Positions 1 through 13,300 of a stretch of DNA of 64,000 nt are shown here, piece after piece. The position numbers and the translations under genes are program-made. Source of the DNA: Coccinella septempunctata (taxonomy: Eukaryota; Arthropoda; Insecta; Coleoptera; Coccinellidae); the NCBI RefSeq assembly GCF_907165205.1, contig NC_058195.1, positions 14,260,001 through 14,324,000 on the forward strand, read 5' to 3'. Every line of letters starts with the position of its first letter. The stretch's first letter is position 1. The notes beneath the pieces were generated by a model. That model did not search any database and was not told the origin of the DNA. It saw nothing but the letters and a program-made list of their open reading frames with translations.

Positions 1-181
1 GAATTTTTTTTTCGTTTTTTGCTAATAATTTCACTGTATATTTTTTCCTCCGTTTTTAAGAAAACACAATTGAACAGTTCAGAGCATCGGAAGGGGCTTT
101 GAAGTAACGATTTATTTATTTCATTTATTTATTTCGATGATAAAGCATAATTAAAAACAATGTAACATAAAAAGAATAAAC

Positions 182-418
182 TTAAATTAAATGTTCTACG
201 TGGCCTCCTCCGATTTCTATGCCTTTTCTAATTCTTTTAATAAAGGACTTTCGAACTTCGAAGAAAAGATTCTTTCCCTTAAAAAAAATTCAGCTTTAAC
301 GCCCTCTATCTTTTTCCACAGCAATATTTTATTCAGGTATATTTGGTCCTATCGCCATATTTTGGTCCAAACAATCTGCCCTGAGCCTATGTCCCAATAG
401 TTATGAATCACCCTGTGT
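182..418 (-). mobile_element. Remnant of mariner/IS630-type DNA transposon, transposase C-terminus
   Basis: On the minus strand, about 182-262 reads as a transposase C-terminus (VRKSFIKRIRKGIEI, then GGGHVEHLI, stop at 182-184). The ending GGHxEHL is common in DDE transposases of insect mariner-like elements (family knowledge). An element end containing CAGGGTG lies at about 405-415, so the copy appears internally deleted, with an end joined close to the last codons. It is non-functional. The superfamily is an inference from the short C-terminal motif. Confidence 0.45.
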
Positions 419-779
419 ATGTATTAACTATATGTTTAACTTTAGTTTTGTGTTTTGTCATTGCGAGTATATACTCAATGGTTTTGTTGATGGTTTTTGC
501 TTCCATATTCGGTATATAATATCTTATTCTTATCTCGTTTTATATTTATTTTCAACAGGGTTCTAAAATTTTCTGTTTTTGTCTTTGTTTTCATATTAAA
601 CGAAAGTAAAAGAGGACTTCTAGAAAGGAACTATTTCTCTTCGTATTTCATTCAGAGCAGCGATTAGCTCTACTATGAGGTATCCATTCATTATGGGACA
701 ACCTGTATATTTGCATACAATAGGTACATTTTCCGATCTTCCACAAAATATATAGGTATCTATGTACTTATGACATTAT

Positions 780-1215
780 CCCAAGCCGAACACTTATACT
801 TTTGTGAATCTCAAACCTTTTGGCGTTTTTGAACATTTTTGCGACGAAAATTTCGCTGAATGCGGGCGAATACGAACCCACGAGATGTCCCACGTTCGAT
901 CCATATCCAGTAGCAACGCACCTGAAAACCATATCTCGCTGCAAGGCCTTTCAGTTTGGCATCCCCCGCAACCGGACCAGCCGATAACAATCGCTTTGAA
1001 AAAATTGCGCATGCGCATCCCGCGCCAAATTTAAAATCGAGCGTGCGGTGCATTCCACGCCAACTTCGATTCCTACCTACCGAATAGGACAACATAGTTG
1101 CGCGTTGAATCGCCGAGAGAAGAACCGGCTTCTCACTTTCAGACACGTGCTACCAACGCGAAGCATTTAACAATAAGACTTTTGGCGAACAATAAAAAAT
1201 TCCAGATCAAGAATA
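780..1215 (+). promoter_or_regulatory. Putative promoter and 5'UTR of the Swiprosin/EFHD2 gene
   Basis: This block is much richer in G+C and CpG than its surroundings and ends at the start codon of exon 1. It contains the palindrome TGCGCATGCGCA (1006-1017), which fits the NRF-1/Erect-wing consensus, and a CACGTG E-box at about 1145. No clear TATA box is seen. Short open frames on both strands here look like chance frames in a CpG-rich stretch. The transcription start cannot be placed from sequence alone. Confidence 0.5.
1006..1017. promoter_or_regulatory. NRF-1/Erect-wing type palindromic site
   Basis: TGCGCATGCGCA is a perfect 12-bp palindrome matching the NRF-1 consensus, about 200 bp before the Swiprosin start codon. 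Binding is inferred from the motif only. Confidence 0.4.
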
Positions 1216-1385
1216 ATGCCTGCCGACTCCGAGTTAAATTCAGTGCTGATGAGGCGACAAGAAATCAACAACGCATTAGACAATGGGGATAGTGTTAAAG
1301 TAACATATAGGGTTGTCAATGTTTACACAGAGTTCCATGAGTTTACCAGAAAAGAGATCAAACAGTATGAGGCTGTTTTTAAGAG
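1216..1385 (+). CDS. Swip-1: Swiprosin/EFHD2 coding exon 1
   Basis: This exon encodes residues 1-56 plus two bases of codon 57 and ends AAGAG|GTAAGTAAC. Its tail (EFTRKEIKQYEAVFK) is the helix leading into EF-hand 1, whose loop lies in exon 2 at 29494. The split Arg codon (AG|G) restores the frame exactly, which links the two ends across 28 kb. Confidence 0.85.
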
Positions 1386-4300
1386 GTAAGTAACACTTGG
1401 CTTTTGTCTTTCATTTTTTAATTGCAGTAATAGAGATGATCATTTTTTGTGATGGGAGGAATATTTTCAACACATTATTGTAAATGAAAAATTAAAAACA
1501 TCATCATCCCCAAAAGGGGACAAAAAAATTCCCGTTCTTATATAAGATATCTTTACTCTGGAGCTGCCAATGTTTATAAATTAGATATAAAATTGCAAGA
1601 AGTCGAATAAATCAACGCATGAATACAACCAATGAAAATTGAAATGAGGGATGAGGGATATGAAGTAATTTTTTATTTTCGTCTTATTCAATGGTATAAA
1701 AAATATCGCTTCTCGAATCGCTTTCATTAATCCTAATTTTTATTTCGATATGTATCTGAAAATACAAAAAAAATTATAAACGAACAAAAATCGATTCATA
1801 AAAATACACATTCAGTCAAATCAACAGTATTCAAGAATACCGAGAAGAATACCTTGCAATAAAACCAAAGATAGTTATGATTACAAAAAGAACTTCAGTA
1901 ACAGCATGGTTTGTTATTTGACAAGTTTCAATTCATACCCACTTTTATTATTTTATTAATATAGGTATTTTTCTCACTTTTCTGAAACGATGTTGACTCT
2001 TCACTTAACTTTTCTAGAAATTTCTTTAGGGATGAAGTAGCAACCAACTGCTTTATTCCTTATTCTTTTAAAAATAATAAAGAACACCACATACCAGTGG
2101 CGGAATGGACACCATGTGAACTACCTGGTAATAAATTCTTTGTGACTTCATCATTTTCCTCCTATTTTTCAGTTTTCTCGAATATTTAGGTATCTACAAA
2201 TAGAATTCTTCTTTATGTTATTTCCATCTTAAGTATGAATTTATCATCCTTGTTATTCTTATTTCTGTCCGAGTTTCTGTCTGTCTAAAAATTGAAATTT
2301 TTCCTCAACATATGATGGAAATCGAAAGATTTTCCGAATAAATACAAAAAAAGAAAAATCTGTAAAAAAAATTTTTTTTACTATTCATTCTTCTACTTTC
2401 AGATGAATCAAAGCATATTACTCAAGCATTCAATTCTGCTGAAAATTGAAACGAATATTTTCTTGATATTTCCCAGAATGTAATTATGAACCTGAAGAAT
2501 GTCCCTTTCCTTCGTAAATTATTAGTAACATCCTCGATGGAATGAAAATTGGCCTAACCTTCGTATAATGGTGATTGATATGCGAATTGATCATGTCAAT
2601 GGAGTTCAAAATTCCATCAATTCAATTTAATCACAATCTACTTGTTAGTCAGTTAAGTAGCAAAATATCTCATTCGATTTTCTTCGATTGAATTTGCGTG
2701 TGTCGCATTCGTAAATGAAATATTGACACTAGATATTTTCAGTCTCGGCTGAAACAACCTTCGACGTATTTAGAATTGACGTTTTTTATCTACGATTATT
2801 TAAAATTCAAAAATTCATTGGATGGGTATCTAACCAGAATTATTAATAAACATAATTATTAGTCTGTTGATTCAATTTATAGAGTTTTTACTGATATTTT
2901 TCTCATTTCAATTATTTTTTTGATTATAACCCCACGAACTTTACAACATGAACGTTTGAATCGACTGTTATTGTACTACCCGAGGTACTACTTCTCCGAT
3001 ACTATAATGTTCTTTACTCCATAGCATTGTTATTTTGTCAAGAAAAGATAGGGCTATTATTCATTTACATGGTCGTAATTATGCGTCGAAAAATAAGTCG
3101 GTCTCTGTTAATGAGTTCCACTTGTGTAAATATAAAAATGATAAGATTTTTCCTCTATCTCCTTGTCCTTTGAATGTTTCGGATTTTCCATCACGATGTC
3201 AACCGCAGTTTTTCGGTGAACGAACTCGTAGAAAGATATGTCATCATCATTCTTTACATGAAGATTTCAAATAATCAACCGTCAAAATTTATCTTCAGAG
3301 TAATTCTCAGTTGATTGTACTTCATTAATGAAAATAAAATAATTATAACATTCTAAGAAGTAATGAAAGAAACCTCGAAAAAATCCATCTATAAAATAAA
3401 ATGAAAAATTATTGGACTTTTATTCCATTTTTTTTATGCGAGTGAACTAAAAATCTATCCATGAACAGTTGCCATTAATTTGCTTGAACCACGTCTATTG
3501 TGAAAAGTAAAACGATTCAGTGAACCCGAAACTCTAAAAATTTATGTATGGTCCATTATAAAACGGAGAACGCTCAAAGTGTTACATAAACCAAAATTCA
3601 TACAATAAATTACGAGAATGCACATTAATTAGTGAAAAATGGCTAATACAATTCCGATTTTTTTCACCGGATGCGATGAACGTGTTCATTGAACTTTATT
3701 TATTTCGAGATTTATTTATATGCTCGTTCATATCTCTATTATAGGTGAGTTTCTTTTGTTGATACAAGGCTATATTATCGCAATATGCAATGTAAATGAC
3801 TAATTCCATTTTAAAATGATCGTTTGTATTAAATTTTCAGAAAAATTTAAATAAATCATCGTTACATATGCTTTAGTCGTTGTGCAAAATATTTGATGTA
3901 TGTATGTACTTAGTAATTGTAGACTAGTGAGGAATGAATTTTGAAATGGAATCGAGAAAGAAATCAGCATATTTGGCTTTTGATATGTGAATTTTTGAAT
4001 ACGTATGGAAAAATATGTCTATATGCTGCTCAAGCTCTTATTAAGAAATAAGTGGAGAAAATAAAGTACTCCACAATACAAATATCCAAATTCTTGAATT
4101 ATGAGAATATGTAAAAATTATGTCATCATATTCATGTCTTATAACGTGATTCATTAAAATTGAATTTATTATAGATAGAGCTCGATATCAAGTCATCATC
4201 TCTCACATCCTTTCAAATACCTTCCGTAACTCATAGCAAACAATTTCGTTTACCGAAGCACTTGTAACAAATGAAGATAAGTGTATTTGCTCTGATACAG

Positions 4301-7300
4301 AACATAAATAATCCTAGATTCGAACGAAAGTAAACAAATGTAGTAGTTCCATTCCAAATATTTATAGCCCATTTAATTAACATTCTTTAAACTCATTTAT
4401 TTTGACAGTATTATGCAAGATACCGAGTACGAAATTGAATTTCCTCTGCGATTTCTTTCTTTTTACTCCATACAGAAAGTGATGGAGAATTGAAGACGAA
4501 AATAATCCCAAGATAATTTCCTTAAACAATAAACACTCGATGAATAACAATAACTTTTATAAATTTTCACTTCGGACTACTTTATCAATTTCTCTTCAGT
4601 CAGCAAACCAGTAAAATTACTTTATGTGGTGCCAAAGATAAATCGATTAAATTCATTATTAAAATTGACAGAAAGAAAGCTGTCAAAATTACAATTAAAT
4701 CTAAACAGGAAATGAAAAGATGGTCTTTGGACTATTGGAGTTGAAGTAATAGAATCCATTAATGTAGTTTTCCTTGAATAGAGCTCATAAGAATATCATA
4801 ATCATTGAATGAATTCATTTTATACAGACAAAATTAAATATCGAATTTACTAATCTGTAAGTAAGTAGCAGTAAAGAACACCCTTCCTTCACAACTCTTC
4901 ATTTTGGAATGGTAATTTACAATTTCCATTAATCACAAAAAGAATATGAACAAGAAAGAAAAAGGAAAATAAGAGAAAAAATTATGAAAAAACAGCTACA
5001 TTGTAGCTATGAGAATCATCAAATTAGAGCGAAATTGATAAAAGATGCCGATCCTTGGCCGCTACGACAATAATAACATATAGTTAAAGATTTGGTTCAT
5101 GTCATATAGGACATGAATGTTTTTGTGGGTTGTTTTCTCTTCTGGGTGAATTTTGGATTTACCTCATAATTTTTTATTCAGCTCTTGTTTCTGTAGGATC
5201 AATATTTTTTTATAAATATTGAAAAATGAATACCTAGTCCTTTGCTGAAATGATTCGAGATAGAAACAATAATAATAATAATCACACAATTATTTCAACA
5301 ATTGCAATTAACACATGTATACTCCAATTTTTGAATGATGCCAATCTGGGTATCGTAACATGATTTCCCACACTCGACCATTAATTCGTTTTGAACACTG
5401 AAAGTTTTTTATGCTATTATTATTCTGAATGAAACTTTTTCTCCTGTCATATTCACATCGTCAGGAAGATATTAATGCCTAATAGGATTGAAACAACACG
5501 TTGTGAAATATTAAGGAGGATCTGTTATCCAATATGAAAGAGTGAAATGTTCTCGCTCAACCTTGCATTATTGCATAGTAATAAACCTATATACTCACTA
5601 CATTTTCAATGTGCTATGAATTACACGAATTAAATTTAATGAGAAAATATGGGAATAAAAATCTGCTTCCTTATTCCAAATGATCGTGTCCGCACTAAGC
5701 ATTTCTTCCCATAAAATGCTCATGTACCTACTTTCCATTTTGAAAGCTTAAATATAATCAATAGAAAAAATTCATTATTGTTGTAGGATGAATGGAAAAT
5801 TGATCGAAGGGGATAAAACAAATAAATATCAGGCAGGAACATCAAGCAACATCGAATGTAAAATTTGTACATTCTATATATATTATATGTATAATACATA
5901 ACCTTTAAATAAGATCGTCTCCAGTCATGTTCTGGAATGAAATTCAGATCTCTTTAAAATTCGATAACGTTGAACTTCATTTTAATATCATACTCGTGTA
6001 GAAGCTTTTATCTACCAGCACAGAAACATGGTTAGTCATCAGAATTCAAACGATGTGATAAATCCGATAAAATCTCAATAAAATAGTGTCGTTGTAAACA
6101 GTACCTTATGACTAAATCAAACCAAAGAATGAGTCAATCCCTTTGCAATGTGCGATTCCTGTAAATTTTGCCAACTTTCTTTTATCAATAGGAAACAATA
6201 TTGTGAAGTCATTTGAATTTCGTTTTCGATTGGAGCAATTGATGTAAAAGCATGAATTGCTGTATTGAGGCTTGTCATTCACTTCATATCTTCACAGAAT
6301 AATTCTTTTATTATCATTTAAAAACACTCAAACTTGCTCAAACACAAAGCTATGTCTGGAGAAGGTATAAAGGTATCCCACCAATAATGAATAAGGTTGA
6401 AATACATAAGTTTGAACGTACGTGATGAAAAAAAAATTTATGAAAGCCAAAGTAGTCAACTAATTATCTTTCATACAAACTTGAAAATTATACTATGCAC
6501 ACTCTTAACTCTTGTAAATACAGATTATTGCTATTAAAATATGTATAGTCAACTAAATAACAAAATACTTTAGATCCTATAATTTCTTCTGTCGAACTGC
6601 ACCTGATGATGAGGATTTTTAAGAAACAAAATGAAACATTGATGAAATTTCAATTGCCGGTGGAAATCAGGGGTACTTATAATTTTTCCGAAATCGTCCA
6701 CCCTTCCAAGATACAGGTTGTTGATGAGTTGGAGGTTCTTTTTTTTTACTCAGAAAACTGAGTGGTATAAGTAATATAACTTCTCATTATATGAAGTCTG
6801 GTGTTGACCATAGACTTATTAATATGTCTATGGTGTTGACACTATCTAGAATCTGGATATTCTTCCTCGTATTCATTATTAGGAATTGAAAATAACAAAT
6901 AGACAAATCTGATTACATCAGATGAAGTTGTTATTTTGAACCCCTAAATCTCGCCCTGAATGATGAAGTTAAGCAGTTGAGTGTATGAGAAAAACATCTA
7001 CATAGTGCTTCGCATCATATGAAATTGAATAACTTGGTGTTTTTCAGAACTTTTTAACTTTTGAATTTCAAATTACTCGAAAACGGCGCATTATACATTA
7101 TACATTGTACGGAAAATAGTTTAATTTTACAAAACGTTCAAATATTCATTAGATAGCGTCCAACTTAGTTTCATGAGTTGGTTCTTGGAACTTTTGAATT
7201 TTTGTGGTACGTAATGGTCATAATGAGAAAACTGGAAGACTTGGGTGATATCTTGTGTTGAACAAAGATTAATCAAATAAATATAAATATATTATCAAAA

Positions 7301-10300
7301 TCTCATCTACCATACAATGGTGTAAGATATTTTAATGTGAAATCATCAAATAAATAAAAAAACTATATTCCGAAATTCATTTCGTTCGATTAAAACGTTC
7401 GTGAAATCACATTTTTTTATGGTTTTTCAATAGACTGTATCTTTTAAACCAAGCCGATTCGGAAAAAAATGGTAGAGGAAAAAAGTGTTTGTTACACCTC
7501 GAGAAACTTCTGTTAAAATTTTTGTACGAGACAAAGTATATTGCAATATTTTGTTTTTTCCTCTCCAACAGAATATTTGTGCATTTTCATTCATTTGAAT
7601 TGTTGTCAGGAGCTTCGACTTTTCTTCAATTTGCATAACAAATCAGGGTGTGGGAAGGTCAGTTCCACAATTATAAAAAAATCCGTGTGCAAAACGCATT
7701 ATTGATAGACATATCATCGTCCTCGTCAGGATTTATTGATTCCGAGAGCTGTAATTATTACATTCCCTGTATTCAAATGAACCCAGTCGTAATGAAAATT
7801 CCCAACCGAAATATACAACGATTCAGGCTGTGAAAACAACACGAGAATTTTCAGTTTTCACAATCATCCTCGTCGGAAACCAATGTTTACAAATAATTCA
7901 GGATTATGGTTTTCAGATCAACATGGAATTTATCCAATAGAACGTTGGTTTTCAGTGAACCGTTCGCTTTGATGCAAAAAAAAATACGTGAAAGAATTGT
8001 TCTGCTCTGTGCATACTCCAAGGTAACGTTCGGAAATGAACGTATTGTTCAATTATAAAAAGCAGCTTATTTCAATTCTCCGATACCGCAATTATAAACA
8101 TAATTAGCAGGACTGGGGTAAATCAAGGCTTATTATCGGGTTAAACGGTTTGTGGTCATCAAGTTTTCCGTGAAATCATCGGCAGATAAGTGAAATGAGA
8201 CATTTGGATACACAGGATTCATCTTACACTAGATATACCCATTCATTTATCCTGCTTACTAACGTGCATGTTGATACCATCAGCTGTACAGGCTGGGCAA
8301 AATTGGTGATACCTAAACTACAACTGCATTCCTCTATCTCCCACCCTGTACAGGGTGGGCAAAATTCAATGGGATTTTATGGCAGCTCTGTAACCGTAAG
8401 GGCTAGGGATAAATGGATGGCACGTTTACGAACTCGATTTTCAAAAGATTGTTAATGGCCAAAACCGCATCCCTCTATCATCTTTTTTTTTTCATGTTAT
8501 GAGTGAAAACTCATTTTTCGGTTCTTCGTACTGGTGCCTCTATTTCTATTTCGTAAAGTATCAGTGATATCGAAAAACAAATGTTACATTTCGCCACTCC
8601 AATGATATAGTGGTAACTTTAATTTTTTTTAATATAAACTCTGTGTTATTTTTACAAATTCCAGTCCCATATTTTTTTCTGATTCAGAATATATAATATA
8701 AATCGTATCTCTAATAATTCTTCCAATAAAAAACTTAACATCAACAAATAGTCGAAATATTCGGAGTTGACGACTATTTCACTAAAATTTCATCTGCCGT
8801 ATCTTCCCGTACAAAAACATTTTCAAATCGCCTGTACTGATTGATTTTTTTCTCGACAAAGAATAAACATCATGGGTGATCGAGGTGGATTGTCTACCCG
8901 AATTTTGAAAGAACTAAAGGCAATATTGAGTTGACAATTTGTTATAAGTAATAAGTGTTTTTAGACACTGATCTATTCAACTATAGAGTGGGCCATTAAA
9001 AACGAAACAGCGGCTCTATAGGTCATAGGTAGACCAAATCTAATTATATAAAAATGCTAAGACACGTCAATTTTTTATACCAGGAAGACAACTTGTAAGA
9101 TCAACCCTTTGTGTTACAACCACAATCTTGAATAGGGTAAGTGAATTGGTAATTTCGTTAAAAATGCTGTGTGAATCAATCAAATTTTCACTAACTTATT
9201 CTACTTATACTCGACGATTATCGTTAACTGCCATACACCTGACATCAAAATACTACTGTTTCTTCCTCTTATTAACAATTAAACTTAGAATAGGTTATTT
9301 TCATTGGCAAAAAGAATTGAAATAATTACCAGTGCAGAATAAATGAGTGAAAAGACGATTAATTTACACAGGGAAAACAAACATTGTTTAAAATCAAAAT
9401 GTGAATATTTAGAAAACGAATAGATTGAATGAGAAAAATGAAATATAGTGAACCAGAATGGAAAAGATCTTTCAATTGAAGTATAACTTTCCCCTATTCA
9501 AAATATAAGGGGAGTTCGGGGGACTTTCTCATGTAGGAGACTTGAACCACCTCAAATATTTCAATTCAAATTTCGCGCTACCGGTTTCGTAAATAGCTTG
9601 CGACATACTCGTAACAAGGCACAACTAGTGGCGGCTCCATTTTGGCCGCCAACAGAAGAACAGTTCGGGAGTGAGAGGGTTGAACGTGATTTTTTTATTG
9701 GGAAGTGAGAAATTAAATAATTTTTGTTTGTTACACTATTTGAAGAGTTAAATAGGTGCGTGGTGTTATTAAGTTTTATTGCTTTTATTGATTAATATTG
9801 TTTTACAAACGATGAGCCTTTTTAATAACAATTGTAAATGTTTCAAGAAAACATCTGTGGAATTGAAAAAAAAGTGCAGGTGACTCGACCCATGCTATGG
9901 TCGGGAGACATAATCAGTGATTCAAGTTTCCCGCACTGAGCTCAGATAATAGTTTGCTTCAAAAAAAGAAAATTGAATAATAAAAATGAATATAGAAAAT
10001 ATACCAAGGTTCAAAGAAATAAAAAACATATCGGAAATAAGTGAGAGTGACACTGAAATAGAAAATATGTATTTCATACACTGATACATCTGATGAAAAC
10101 CTTGACATAGACAATTGTTGGTCATTGGAAATTGTTTTCTTTCAATGTTTTTCCTGATAAACAAACTTATGGTCAAGTCTCTCTCTCTCTCTCTCTCTCT
10201 CTGTTCAACTCTCTCATGGGTTAGTGAGACATGAGCCAATTTTCGGCGCCTAAAAAAAGATTTGCTGTACTCAAAATGTTCATCTCACCATCACTCTACT

Positions 10301-13300
10301 ATTATCTATTCACGCAAAAAAAAATAGTTGCTACCATTTACAGATACACTAGGATTTCACCAGCATTACCAAAAACTGCTTCGATATTAAAATTTGTTCA
10401 GCATCGTCTATTCTGATCTCCTCACTACTTCAAATAAACACTTGGACTGTATTTCATATCATACGTTTCTGGACTGTTATCGCCAAGCAAAAAAGATTTT
10501 CAGAAATCTTGCCCAGCATTTTGCAACTGTAAAACTGTTATTTGATCCTTCTTGGTATCATTTTTCCACTCGACTGATGTCACATTTAAATATGTCGTCA
10601 GTTTCGTGACACAATTTACATTGAAGCATTCGTAACCTCGGTTTTGAACCATTGATTTTCCAGCATTCTCATGTTTTTGCGACCATAATTGTACCAGTGC
10701 TCTTTTCACCACAAATCGCCTTTTTACGTAGCATTTCCTATGCTATCTGATATTTCCTGCATTTTACCGCTATAGAACGCCTTGCTACACGATATCTACA
10801 CTTGGAATAGATTGCCGGTTGGAAGTAAATTAATCCGCAGAAAAAACACGCAAAAGTAGGGATGGATGATCTTTCAGTACTAACTGCAGAAAGGTGTGCC
10901 TTCTTCCACTTACAACTTCCGCTTTCCTTGGTTCTATTTATTGTGTTATTGGATATGTCACTGTCCAAGTGTCCAATAATTGTTGACAACTTTTCAGCCT
11001 TTTGTTTTGGTTTACAGCACAAAAGATACGAATAAATTGGCAGTGCACTTTAGTTCTGTCAAATTGATGTAGGATTGTTTACATTTGCCTTCGGGAACGT
11101 CGAAAATCTCGAATTTCTGAAGCTTTTTTTCTTATTTCCGGTCTAGTTGCCGGGTCGAGAGTACAGGGTGGGCAAAATTCGTTGTCTACTGAGGGGATCT
11201 CGAGAACTATATCAGCTAGAAGGAAACGAATGACACATTCTCTTTTTTCATGACTAATCCAAATCTGAAAACAGAATCATCCTATCATTTTTAGATTTCG
11301 AGTTATAAACAAAAATTGAGATTTTGACGATTCCAAAAAGTTCTCATATCTTTTTGGTCATTATCAATATCAAGTTACTGATCTGAAACTTGAACCTTCT
11401 CAGGCACTTTTCTACGTAGAATCTACTGACAAAAAGATTTTTTTCCAATTCAAAAATAACAAATTCAATAAAAGTTTGTATTTAAAAAAACTAAAGTTCA
11501 CCTTATGATTCGAAAAATGAAAAATTATTTTGAGCTCGTCAGTGAATTCTACGTAAAAAGTGCCTGTAGAAGGTTCAAGTTTAAGATTTGTAACTTCAAA
11601 GACAAAAAAGTTATGACAACTTTACGAAATTGTCAAACTTAAAAAAGAAATATCGTAGTAGGCTTTCACCATTCTTTGTTTCTCCGAAACAGAGCTCGGA
11701 AATATGTCATCCGTTTTCTTCTAGCTGCTATAGTTTTCGAGATCCTCTCAGTAGACAACGAATTTTGCCCACCCTGTACTTGCTGGGTTATTCGCCTTTC
11801 GTTTGGCATTGCGGCCCTCAAGATGCAACGATTCACTCATTACAGCGATTTTCCAACCCTTTTAATCAGCTGATTTTTCCCTCTCTTGACTCGTCTTTGA
11901 TTCTTGTGGTTTAAAGGAACACTTTTTTCCTTTACTATTTTTTCCGAATCGGCTCGATTTGAAATATACAGGCTGTGGAAAAACAATAAATAAAATTTTC
12001 ATTTATATCTAATTTTATCGAATAAAATGAATTTCGGAATATAGTTTTTTATTTATTTGATGATTCTTTTTCGAACACAAGATATCACCCACGTCTTCTA
12101 GTTTTCTCATTATGACCATTACGTACCATAAAAATAGTAAAAATACCAAAAATTCAAAGAACCGAACACTTGAAACTTGAAAAAATTGGACGCTATCTCA
12201 TGAGTATTTGAACGTTTTGTAAAATACAATTATTATTCATATTGTCTCATATAATGCGTCGTTTTGGAGTAATTTGATGTTCAAAAATAATTTTTTTTAT
12301 GAAATTTGAAAAATTTGGTACTTTGACCGAATGCAATGCTTTTTAAAAGATCCACAGCTGTGTAGTGTCAAAGATTTAGCTAGTTATTATGAAGGTAATT
12401 TTGTTTTTTCAGGGGTGGCACAGCTCATTACGAAAACTTAAAATGGCTATAATTTTTTATCAGAATCGAATCGGAGAAAATGGTTTAAAAAAAGTGTTCC
12501 TTTTGACCTCAAGAATCTACTATTAAAATCTTTGAACTGCTCAAAGACGTACACCCTGTATAAAAGTTTTCAAGTTCGTCCTCTCGATGTAACAATTTGA
12601 TTCAAACGCATCTACTCTATTTGTGTGATTGGCCAAATAATTTTCTCCATTTATTAACATATAGGCTGACTTCTCAATTTCTATTTTCAATACATACGCC
12701 TTTCTTCAGAATCTATGTATTATTTCAATCTATCATGTGAACACATTAGATTAGTCCCTTTCTTAGGCATTAGTTCTTAGTAACTTTACATAAACTCACC
12801 ATTAATACTTGTTGAAGAAGCTTCGCTCTACATTCAACTCCCTGAAAATATTATACAGGGTGTTCCTAAATTGAACGTACAAACGAAAAGGGGAGATTCC
12901 TTAAGTGAGTTTAAGAAAAAAAAGTCCCATAAACATGGGGTCGCAAACGTTTCGTTTTCGAGATACAGAGTGTTGAAGTTTGAATTTTTTTTCAAGTTTT
13001 TTTCTCATAGTATCTACACTTCATAAGATATTCAACTGAAATTTGGCATAGATATTACATTTTAGAGTTCTCACCACGAGACATGGCAATTTCGATAGAA
13101 GATCTACATTTGCTGTAGTTCAGTCCTTTGCGGTTACTTAGTTTTCTTGTTATGATTTTTTTTTAGTTTTACGTTTCTGGTTGTAATACATTTTTTGTGT
13201 TGATTATACGAGTTTATCGAATCTTTATGAATCATCGCTACAGATCAGGAAAATTTTCATAAAAACTGACACTGAATTCATTCACCAAAGCTTACAAAGT

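Noticed and set aside
811..1146. Open frames of 74-111 codons on both strands
   Set aside because: They lie in the CpG-rich Swiprosin promoter, where stop codons are rare; no recognisable product.
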